This document shows, piece by piece, positions 47,591 through 56,295 of a DNA stretch of 64,000 bases. Origin of the DNA: Pegea sp. RAD2-039 (lineage: Eukaryota; Chordata; Thaliacea; Salpida; Salpidae); assembly GCA_034620365.1 (NCBI GenBank), contig JAQGEQ010000165.1, positions 239,186 to 303,185 of the forward strand, read 5' to 3'. The notes under the pieces are model-generated. The model saw nothing but the letters and a program-made list of their open reading frames with translations, did not search any database and was not told where the DNA came from. How positions within the stretch are numbered: the stretch's first letter is position 1; the number at the start of each line of letters is the position of its first letter. A program made the position numbers and the translations under genes.

Positions 47591-48026
47591 ATGGAAGTTT
47601 ATCGAGTCTTAACAGTTGATATGTGGTTAGAGAATGATTATAGTTTTGCTGATGAAACTCGTGCAGATATGTTCATTCCTCCCACTACTGAGTTGGAATT
47701 TGTGAAAGTTTTTCGAGAGTTCCCTTATCCATCTGAAGATAAACTAAAAGAATTATCTGACAAAACTAAACTTTCATATGAGCTAATTCAGCGTTGGTTT
47801 AGCATGAAAAGGCTTCAAAACCAAATCAGTTGGAGTCCTTCAGGAGTAGAATATGTAAGGTCTATTATTTCACAATCTAATTATCAACATCAAGATGGTG
47901 ATGAAGATGACATGAAAGATGGTGATGTAAATGAAACTGATGAAGGTTAGAATAAATCTATTTAGTAAATGAATATCAAATCGTTTTGTTATAATTTCAG
48001 TTGAAAATCAAAAAATCTTTATGTAA
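47591..48026 (+). CDS. Small divergent homeodomain protein (ZHX/HOMEZ-like)
   Basis: Two exons: 47591-47945 and 48001-48026, joined by a 55-nt intron in phase and giving about 126 residues. Residues about 30-85 form a homeodomain: FVKVFREFPYPSEDKLKELSDKTKLSYELIQRWFSMKRLQNQISW, with helix 3 carrying the WF and basic residue pattern. The PYPS...LS..T.LS...I..WFS..R spacing is most like the divergent homeodomains of the ZHX/HOMEZ group. The usual Asn51 is replaced (WFSMKR rather than WFQNRR), so DNA contact may be altered. An acidic tail follows. It sits between a kinase pseudogene and rDNA fragments, so it may be a recent arrival or a decaying copy, but its frame and splice sites are intact. 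Confidence 0.65.
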
Positions 48027-48117
48027 TCTGACTAGTCGGAAGTAAAAACTTATAAAAAACCAAATAGTTATAAGTATAATATAATAATGATTTATATATT
48101 AATAATTGTAGGTATAA

Positions 48118-48306
48118 CCTTCAGAGTAGACCAACAGCCACCGCCAGCGGCCTAAAAGCCCGTTATGGGATAAGGTCTCGATCAGAAGAACGTGGTCAGA
48201 GGCCAAGGTGTACAGGACGCTTCCGTACGCTACATTTCCCTAAACTCCAAAAGCGTTTGGATTCAGTGCTGGGCTTATCCAGCTTCACTCGCTGTTACTC
48301 GTTAGT
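48118..48306 (-). pseudogene. 28S rRNA 5'-region fragment
   Basis: About 190 bp closely similar to 49560-49740, part of the antisense 5' region of 28S. It has several substitutions relative to that copy and is truncated at both ends. Confidence 0.8.
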
Positions 48307-48324
48307 TCTAATTATTAGATTCTA

Positions 48325-48482
48325 ATAATTGCATATGATTCGAACATTAACATTAAACTCTTATCAATAAAACATTTTGGTAACTTTATTTGTGGACTGA
48401 AAAGATTTAGAAGAAAATTGAAAATTATTAAATATATAAATGTGGTTTATTTGAAATGTATAAGAGTAAAGTATTTTGTCGC
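48325..48482. repeat. Second copy of a dispersed 160-bp repeat
   Basis: Nearly identical to 45552-45715, including AACATTTTGGTAACTTTATT and the downstream AT-rich run ending TATTTTGTCGCT. In both places it lies between rDNA-derived pieces, so it was probably copied with them. Confidence 0.85.
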
Positions 48483-48519
48483 TATATCCAATATCCAAAA
48501 TATAATTCCGATATATATA

Positions 48520-48842
48520 TAAGAATCTAGTTGGTTTCCCTGTTAAACGTCACGATGTCTCGCTTTACAAAGCTTCCTTTGACGGGATCCTTGCCTCCGT
48601 TTTGTCGTGGAAGACAAGTTTCTGCAGTTTGTTGATGATTCCAACGACATTATGGTGAAATATTTTATGGTTCTTCGATCTTCATACTTAAAGTATGTGG
48701 GCCAGACTCTCACGTTTGTCTGGGCATCCTGGGCAGTTCCGCCCCTTAGGTGAAATTCGACCTCTAGTTGCGCGCTCTAGCGTGTATATTCAGTCTCACG
48801 TGCCCCAGAAACTCTCTTCCACTTAACCGAATGAAGCTGGAG
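48520..48842 (-). mobile_element. R2-clade retrotransposon ORF fragment
   Basis: A third copy of the R2-like C-terminal region: it matches 50538-50862 with scattered substitutions, and carries the zinc-knuckle and endonuclease-start regions on the minus strand. Sequence at 48843-49100 differs from the other copies and could be another part of the element, but I could not align it to a domain. Confidence 0.75.
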
Positions 48843-49334
48843 GTATCTGCTACGATCGATTTATAGAACCTTTCCGTTCTTTGTGGAAATACTCGCGTTC
48901 CTGCCTACATCGTTGGGTCGCGTCCACGACGAGGCTGAATGTATCGCGTTCGAAGTTCTGAAACAGATAAGCATCCAATCCGTACAGGAGTCATCAGAGA
49001 CGCTTCTTATCTTCTCGAATCTAAAGATGGTTCTCCAAATGACATTATATCGACTTTGCCATTTCTGTTGTGTATTTAGATCAATATTTGAGTTATAAAA
49101 ATCGTTATTAAATAAAATGTTGATTCTTATCTTAGTTTTGAGCTTTATTTTAAGAAGCAGATTAAACAGAAAGAATTGTTGTGTATAAAAGTTTGGAACA
49201 TTTAAATTTAATAATTTACATCAATTTGTAAAAATATTTAGGAAATAACAAGAAATATTACTTTAATCTCAAGATAAGCATTTGATATATTTAAATATTT
49301 TCATCAACATTCAACTAAGATCTCATTTTATTAT

Positions 49335-49436
49335 CTATTCATAAAATTCGCGACCTTCATCATCCGCTAGTGAAGCAGAACCAGTGTCATGAAAGCGAGT
49401 CACAACGCAAGGTTTACTTTTGAACTCTCTCTTCAA

Positions 49437-49469
<33 letters not shown>

Positions 49470-49825
49470 TGCTGTCGGTGTTGATCCAGTATTTAGCCTT
49501 AGATGGAGTTTACCACCCGCTTTGGGCTGCATTTCCAAACAACCCGACTACGGGAAGATGCCCGAGTACACCAACAGCCACCGCCAGGGGCCTAACATCC
49601 GCTATGGGATAAGGTCTCGATCAGAAGAACGTGGGCAGAGGCCAAGGTGTACAGGACGCTTCCGTACGCTACATTTCCCTAAACTCCAAAAGCGTTTGGA
49701 TTCAGCGCTGGGCTTGTCCCGCTTCACTCGCTGTTACTGAGGGAATCCTCGTTAGTTTCTTTTCCTCCGCTTAGTGATATGCTTAAGTTCAGCGGGTCGT
49801 CCCGCCCGACCTCAGGTCCGAAAGT
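49335..49825 (-). rRNA. 28S rRNA 5' end, truncated
   Basis: Antisense 28S. The universal start region complementary to CCGCTGAACTTAAGCATATC is at about 49773-49800, followed toward lower coordinates by the conserved D1 and early D2 flanks (GTACCGTGAGGGAAAGTTGA near 49460). The similarity ends abruptly near 49340 in AT-rich DNA, so only about 490 nt are present. It is continuous with ITS2 and 5.8S, so this part is in natural order, but the unit is broken. Confidence 0.9.
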
Positions 49826-50021
49826 GACGTTCAACCCACGTTGAACCGCGCCAATAAACTCAGTCTTCCCAAGCGTCACGAACAGACAAGCATCGACCTC
49901 CGAAATTCGAGGTTGGCCGGACCTTGACCGACTGAACGCGTCAGCAAGCGTCGACTAGTGACTATACTTAACATTACGGCCCTCCAAACGAAGAGCCGAG
50001 ACCGCAATGGTTATTCGAAAA
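49826..50021 (-). other. ITS2 spacer
   Basis: About 195 nt between the 28S start and the 5.8S end, of intermediate GC content, in the expected position and orientation of ITS2. Confidence 0.75.
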
Positions 50022-50175
50022 CCAAGGACCCTGAGGCGGACGTGGCCACGGGATCTCCCGAGGCCGCAATTTGCGTTCAGAATATCGATGCTCAATGTGT
50101 CCTGCAATTCACACTACTTCTCGCAGCTGGCTGCGTCCTTCATCGACGCTCGAACCGAGTGATCCACCGCTAGGA
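50022..50175 (-). rRNA. 5.8S rRNA
   Basis: About 154 nt on the minus strand, beginning AGCGGTGGATCACTCGGTTC. It continues through the conserved CGATGAAGGACGCAGC and GTGAATTGCAGGACACATTG blocks to the GC-rich stem. Length and conserved blocks suggest an intact 5.8S, although it lies in a truncated, rearranged unit. Confidence 0.9.
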
Positions 50176-50323
50176 GATCTGCTTTTACTTCACAACACAA
50201 CGACAAAGAGATAGTTCAGCGTTTGAATTGAATCGGGTGTAGGAACCAGGTCTTAGAGTGGTCAAGCTCCGGGAAGCCAAACCAAAAGCTGCAATTGCCA
50301 ACTTTCGCCACTAAGAAGCGTTC
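50176..50323 (-). other. ITS1-like remnant and putative R2 5' segment
   Basis: A short stretch after the 5.8S start (50176-50222) could be the inner end of ITS1. It gives way to about 100 bp that is not recognisable rDNA, ending AACTTTCGCCACTAAGAAGC next to the 28S segment. The last 40 bp recur at 61918-61952, so they belong to the chimeric element rather than to ITS1. Confidence 0.45.
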
Positions 50324-50448
50324 CCTCAAGAGAGTCATAGTTACTCCCGCCGTTAACCCGCGCTTATTTGAATATCTTCACGTTGACATTCAGAGAACTG
50401 GGCAGAAATCACATTGCGTCAACACCAGGTGACGACCATCGCAAAGCT
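50324..50448 (-). rRNA. 28S internal segment, 125 nt, ending at the R2 target position
   Basis: Antisense 28S domain around the R2 site: conserved GTTGACGCAATGTGATTTCT and GGGAGTAACTATGACTCTCT read on the minus strand. It ends at CTCTCTTGAGG, exactly where R2 elements insert, and is followed by non-28S sequence. Its other end abuts R2-like coding sequence. An identical segment is at 61953-62077. Confidence 0.85.
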
Positions 50449-50940
50449 TCTGGGATTTTATACTTTTCTTGCTTGTCTCATTCGGCTTTCTCCAAATCAC
50501 AACCACCTGCAACAATCGATGGATCTGCTATTAGAATCTTGTTGGTTTCCCTGTTAAACGTCACGATGTCTCGCTTTACAAAGCTTCCTTTGACGGGATC
50601 CATGCCTCCGTTTTGTCGTGGAAGACAAGTTTCTGCAGTTTGTTGATGATCCCAACGACATTATGGTGAAATATTTTATGGTTCTTCGATCTTCTTCATA
50701 CTTAAAGTATGTGGGCCAGACTCTCACGTTTGTCTGGGTATGCTGGGCAGTTCCGCCCCTTAGGTGAAATTCGACCTTTAGTTGCGCGCTCTAGCGTGTA
50801 TATTCAGTCTCACGTGCCCGAGAAACTCTCTTCCACTTAACCGAATGAAGCTGGAGTCAGAGATCTATCTGCTCCGGTAACCCCTGTAGTATGAGTGGTT
50901 AGTGGGCCCTATTTCATCGACATACGCGCTTATTTGAATA
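50449..50940 (-). mobile_element. R2-clade non-LTR retrotransposon, C-terminal ORF region
   Basis: Minus-strand translation (with frame changes) matches the R2 C-terminus. In order: FIRLSRREFLGHVRLNIHAR; a zinc-knuckle start (GRNCPGCPDKRESLAHIL, followed by a histidine-rich stretch); HNVVGIINKLQKL; and the restriction-like endonuclease entry (VKRDIVTFNRETNKILIADPS, EKAERDKQEKY), which corresponds to the family's PDLV...DVTV...K motifs. The endonuclease is cut short where it joins 28S. Stops and a frameshift make it inactive. Confidence 0.82.
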
Positions 50941-51545
50941 TCTTCAAAAGTTTAAATGATCTACGGAAACAACAAAATAAAACCGTCAAGGCTTACTTCT
51001 TACTTACTCCTAAACTCTCTACCGCCACTTTGCGGATGATCCGCTGGCTGAGAAATTAATGAGATTTTAACAAATACTTGAACGAATACTTGAATTATGC
51101 CTTTAATTTTCTATATAATTAGTTTTATAGGATTATTTTAAAAAGTTAACCGCAATAAAATAACAAAAACTTGAAAGATTATTTTATTTTTGTCATATTT
51201 TAGATTTTAGATAAATTTTTATATGAGTCGTAAACAAAAGTTAATTTTTCGATTGACGAGATGTGCAGTCTTATCGAAAAATGAAACTTACAAATTATGA
51301 ATGTAAGTGAATTTTATCAAATGATCGAATTACAGTTACATCAATGGTAGTAATTATTGTTCGAATATCAACTTTGTGAGTTTTTGATTAATTTTTATTT
51401 TTGCGAGTTCATGTTTCAAATGTTTTATAAAAACAATTTAATGGTAGTCATTATTAAAAGTTTAAAATTGAGATATCACAGAAGTAAGAAGATTATAATT
51501 TTGTGAGAAATTTAAAAGTAATTGGTATTAATATCTAAAAGCTAA
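50941..51545. repeat. AT-rich arm of a large duplication, copy 1
   Basis: About 600 bp that is almost identical to 62577-63172 and continuous with the R2/28S chimera, making a duplicated block of about 1.2 kb. The copies part company at TCTAAAAGCTA. Confidence 0.92.
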
Positions 51546-52574
51546 AAACCTGTCAGGTTGAAACAAATAAAAAGGACATTTTAAGGCAACTTTAAGTTTG
51601 AGTACCAACTGCTTTATAAAGTATGATAAGCACAATCTAAAGATTTAAGGCCTTCAACTTACTCGGATATAAATCATCCTTTTAAAGTCTCAAACTTCAA
51701 AAGGATACAATGTTATTTTGACTTTGTTTAACGCATGTAAAAACTTGTTAGATTCAAGTTGGCAAACTTTATTTGGTATTTCACAAATAAAACTATATAA
51801 AGTAATTATAACATTTCATGAAAAAGTTTGTAAAAGTAATTGACTTGTATGCTGATATTGCAAGATGATGCCAAAAGTGGCTATTGCCATTTTAAATTGA
51901 ATTGATATAACCGGGTAGTATAAACTGTTGCAGTGACAAGAAAAAGTTTATTTGTTCATTTATATTATATTTGTATAATATAAATTGACTTAATCTTTGA
52001 ATTAAACATTATTTTGAAAAGACATGATGTAATAGATTTTATTTGTACAGGTATATTATAAATGGGACTTAATAGTCGAAGGTACTAAAGACATTTCTAA
52101 AAAGCAACTATTAGTTAAACGTCTATCAATAAATGATTTTTGAAACTATTTAAATAAAATATCTACAAAATTAAACCTTTAAAACTTTTGAGAAAAAATT
52201 TTAAATAAAAAATCTTAAAAGTTAATCAATTTGTGACAATTGATCATTGAAATTCTCCTCTTAACTGAAATTTTCCTATACCCAGTTGATTTGCAAATAT
52301 TTCCAACAATTTAACAAACACAAACATCATCTGAATTTTTCAATGAAACAGTTTTTATGAAATCAATTGATTTAATAAAAATTGATTTAATTATTTTATA
52401 CTATTAGTTTATTGAGCATTCGATTTTATTAATTACAATTCTTACAACTAAAAACTTTTTAAACATTCAAATTAACATCACAACAAATCAAGTGAATTAA
52501 ACTTTTATTAAAACAACAAAATAAACAATTTTAACAAATAAACAAAAAGTTGAATAAATAAAAGTTTCATAAAA
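51546..52574. other. AT-rich intergenic sequence
   Basis: No gene supported. The last 80 bp resemble the 3'UTRs of the C2H2 copies near 54760-54840 and, inverted, 60935-61030. Confidence 0.5.
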
Positions 52575-53322
52575 TTATTTGTGAGTTCTCAGATGCTTTC
52601 TTAAGGTAGTAGGACACATAAACCCTTTTTTACAAACGCTGCAGTTGTGTGGGAAATTTCTGGTGTGGTTGCTGACTTCGTGTTGTTTCAAGTTAGATGA
52701 GTCCGTAAAAGATTTTGCGCAAAACTTGCAATGATACAACTTCTCGCCTGTGTGGATTCGTTTGTGTCTTGTAAGATGCCATGATTCACCAAATGACTTT
52801 CTACATTCGTGACAAACAAAAGCGTTTTGCTTCTCGTGAGTAGTACGAATGTGTCTTTGTTTGCTACCTTTATGATTAAACGATTTTTCGCAAATCTCAC
52901 ATTGATAAGCCTTCTTTAAGTGAACTGACTCATTATGCTTGTTGAGGTTACTTTTTATTCCAAAGCTTTTTCCACACAAGCGACAAACAAATGCTTTTTG
53001 TTTACTGTGAGTCAATTGATGTCGTTTGAGAAAACTTTCATAATCAGCAGAAAAATCACAGAGATTGCATGGATACTTTTTATCAGTTGGATGTTTTCCC
53101 TTAAATTGAAATTCAAAAACTTTCTTATCAGCAAAAATGTCTTCACAAAACTCGCAGTGATTAGGATCACCTGCAAAAAAAGTTTTTATTACAAAATTAA
53201 TTTTATTCTAGTACTAGAAACATTAATAAGATATTTTTATGCAATTACTTAAAAATTTTTAATTTACTTCTTTTGAGTACTTCAGGATTCCTTTTCAGTT
53301 TCTTTTTTTCTTTTTGATGCTA
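52575..53322 (-). CDS. C2H2 zinc-finger protein, paralogue of the 60.3-kb array
   Basis: Main exon 52575-53171 on the minus strand, from an acceptor TTTTGCAG, encodes GDPNHCEFCEDIFADKK, then CNLCDFSADYE, and tandem fingers (FVCRLCGKSFGIKSNL, YQCEICEKSFNHKGS, FVCHECRKSFGESWHL, YHCKFCAKSFTDSSNL, HNCSVCKKGFMCPTTL) with one canonical TGEK linker. A short upstream exon (about 53272-53322, lysine-rich) has a good donor. It is strikingly similar in DNA to 60336-60931 on the opposite strand, so the two arose by a recent inverted duplication. More distant 5' exons were not identified, so the N-terminal domains are unknown. Likely a sequence-specific DNA-binding protein. Confidence 0.8.
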
Positions 53323-53807
53323 TAATATATCTTAATTGATAACAAGATCAAAAATTTTTAATAATCTAACATCACTATCGATAGGAGTACATTTAGATTT
53401 TAACTTTTATGAAATGAATTTAATCTGAAAAAAATATTTTTTTCTGAACTAAATAAAATTTGTGAGATTAATCAATAAATAAAATTGTCCAAAAATAATT
53501 GCTTGTTTATCAGGAAATAAATATCAAAAGTTATTTATAAAAAGTAAATATCTTAATTTTATCTCAAACTCATATTTGATCTAAACTGATTAACTAAAAC
53601 TTTCTTCAGTTCATTTTGAAATACTTTCAAAATGTAAGTGGCAAAATCGAAGCTTTAATAGAAAGTTTCTCTGAAATACTTCTTTCAAATCAATAAAAAA
53701 CTATTTTTAATACCAATAAACACTTCAGGTTTTAACTTAAAAGCATTTTACTGAGTTTTTTTTAACACTTTTAGTTTAACAAAAACTTTCATCTAATTTG
53801 TTTCTTG

Positions 53808-53910
53808 CAGAGAACTGGAGAGGCAAAGAGAAAGAGAAGATTTGTGGAAGAAATTATACGGTTTGAGTTTGAAGTCTGCTTCTGATGATTTGGATGTAAA
53901 ACGCAACTGA
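53808..53910 (+). CDS. Orphan terminal exon
   Basis: A strong acceptor (TTGTTTCTTGCAG) precedes a short frame reading ELERQREREDLWKKLYGLSLKS and ending VKRN before a stop. It looks like the last exon of a coiled-coil protein, but no upstream partner exon is visible before the 52.6-53.3 kb gene on the other strand. Possibly a duplicated gene end. Family not recognised. Confidence 0.3.
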
Positions 53911-54174
53911 TTTGCATAAATGAACTCTTAAAGTAAACAACTTTCGTTAATGAACGTTTTTGTGTAACCATTTAAACTGATTTTTGATTGGGATATTTTT
54001 CGAAGAAAAACTGAATTCTCTATCATTTAAGATTTGTTCGTTGCAATTTCGATAATTACATAACAAGTAGCTAGTCAGTTGACTTTCTACCTGCGAAGCA
54101 GACTATCAGATTTAGTCAGAAGAAACCGTCATATTTTTATCTACGACTTGTCCATCTACAAGTACAAGTTGTTA

Positions 54175-54383
54175 GGGTGGTGATAGTGACGAAAATTTCG
54201 ACTCACGTTTTCCCGTTGAAATGTAGCAGCTGGATTAGCATTAAATGCGTGACACGCGATTCTGTGTACTTGGTTGGCTACCACGGGGACCATATTAGAG
54301 TTTGCCATTCCATCAATAATTGCGCCAGTTGGCGAAACTACAAGAAAAATTAGATGAGACATCGTTGCTAGATGGAAGAACAA
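54175..54383 (-). pseudogene. Immunoglobulin-like domain fragment
   Basis: A short minus frame reads a hydrophobic start (MSHLIFLVVS) and then an Ig-like strand pattern: SPTGAIIDG..., HRIACHAFNANPAATF, resembling the C-x-A-x(3)-NPxAT pattern of nephrin-type Ig domains. A GTGAGT donor follows QREN. The next acceptor-led stretch (near 54154) contains GQVVDKNMTVSSD, but in a mismatched phase. Probably an isolated remnant. Confidence 0.35.
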
Positions 54384-54840
54384 AACATCTGTTTGTCACA
54401 AATCCATTAAATAATTATTACGTAGTAATATAGTATATTCAGTAGATATATTTATAAAGTCTTTTAAGTTAACGTAATTGTTATGACCAACCGAAAAATC
54501 ATTTGCTAATAACAATAAATTACTTGGCAATGACTTATTGTTTTATCTAAATTTTAAAATTGTATAACTGTAGTAAGCGACTTAAATAAAAATCCTTTCA
54601 GAAAAAATAATTTAAAGTGGAAAAGAAAATTATATTTTAATATTTAAAAAACAGTATAAAAAATTTACCGCCGCGATTTTTCTCCAAAAATATTTACACT
54701 TCTCCATCAATGGTTACAGCTTCTAACATTTTTGGCGAAAATTTTTAAACTAAATTAAACTTTTAATAAAACAACAAAATAAACAATTTTCACAAATAAA
54801 CAAAAAGTTGAATAAATAAACGAAAGTTTAATAAAAATAA

Positions 54841-55132
54841 TTATGAGTTCTCAGATGCTTTCTTAAGGTAGTAGGACACGTAAACCCTTTTTACAAACGC
54901 TGCAGTTGTATGGGAAATTTCTGGTGTGGTTACTGATTTCGTGTTGTTTCAAACTAGATGAATCTGTAAATGATTTGGAGCAAAACTTGCAATGAAACAA
55001 CTTCTCGCATGTGTGGATTCGTTTGTGTTTTGTCAGACTACCTGATTCACCAAACGACTTTCCACAATCATTACAAACAAAAGTTTTTTCTTCTCGTGAG
55101 TAGTACGGGTGTGTTTTTGTTTGTTACTTTCC
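54841..55132 (-). pseudogene. C2H2 zinc-finger pseudogene
   Basis: About 290 bp closely similar to the 52575-52870 part of the neighbouring C2H2 gene, including its 3' flank. Two frameshifts break it: one in the run of A after THEK, and a one-base loss in the last finger (CKKG then a shifted frame). It is truncated at the 5' side within the third finger. Same strand as the intact gene. Confidence 0.85.
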
Positions 55133-56295
55133 GTTTGTAGAAGTGAAAATCTTCTATAAATGAAATTGAAATGAAATCTGTTGTTTCATTTTGTTTTCTT
55201 TTCAAATTTTTTTGAAAGTTTTTAATTTTGAAGCAAATTTTTTGAACTTTTGGGTTTTAGTAATGAAGACAAAATTGAGAAAGCGAGATACGAATTCGGT
55301 TGGTAACGCGCGCGTCTTTCCGCCGCTTTTTTTTTCCATTTAGACCTTTTGTAACTTTATACATTTTGTTAATTAGACTAATGAAATCAAAATTAAAACT
55401 TTTGTTTAAACTTGCTTTTATTTTAGATATAAAGACGATGAAATATATTGTAATATTTAAAAAATACTTAAGAGATTATTTTATTCTAAATCTATTAAAT
55501 TCTTTTGCTTCAATCTTACAGAAAATATCATCAAACTTTAATTTTTAATTTTATAACTTTTAATATCAGATTATTTTAGTTTTATTTTTAACCATTAAAG
55601 AACAGTCTTACATCATGTTAATTAATAAACAATATGTAAATTTTTGATTATAGATTATTATTGCAGTGATTTTCATTTTCATTATTTTTTAATAAGATTT
55701 AAAAAAAATTACTTCTACTTTGAAAGTTGTTTATAGATATTTTTACACATTTTTATATAAATTAAATAAATTAAATAATTTAAATTGTTTATAGAAGTTT
55801 CATATATTGAACTGCTTTTAATAATGTAACGGCCAGATTTGTCATTAAGTTTGATTTTTTAAATTGAACTTATTATATGTAATGAAATTATTTTTCTTTG
55901 TACTTTTATTTAATTATTACTAATATTTAATATAATAATATTCTTACATTAGAAGTAAAATAGGTTTAGCTCTTTCAATATAAATTCTATATACGATGTA
56001 CTTTAATTTATAAGCAATTATATTTTATACTCATCACTTTATGATTAATTTACTTTATTAATTTTATTATTAATTTATCTTTATGATAATTTTTAAATCT
56101 ATAAACCATACCTTGTACTAAAACAACCTTACAATGAAAATAAAATTATTTCAACAAATTTTCGTTCATTTAGTATGAATCAATTAAGATACATGAATTG
56201 ATTAAGATACATTTGCATATATAGCTAAATATAGTTTATAAATAAAAAAAATATATATATTTATAGATAAATATAGTTTAAATATAAAGAGAAAG
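55133..56295. other. AT-rich intergenic sequence
   Basis: One frame (55300-55548) begins in a GC-richer patch (ACGCGCGCGTCTTTCCGCCGC) but has no motif. Nothing else is supported. Confidence 0.45.

Noticed and set aside
49335..50173. Open frames within 28S, ITS2 and 5.8S
   Set aside because: Same reason: ribosomal sequence, no protein signature.
50324..50448. A functional full rDNA repeat at this locus
   Set aside because: 28S and 18S are truncated or internally deleted and the order is broken. Only 5.8S looks complete.
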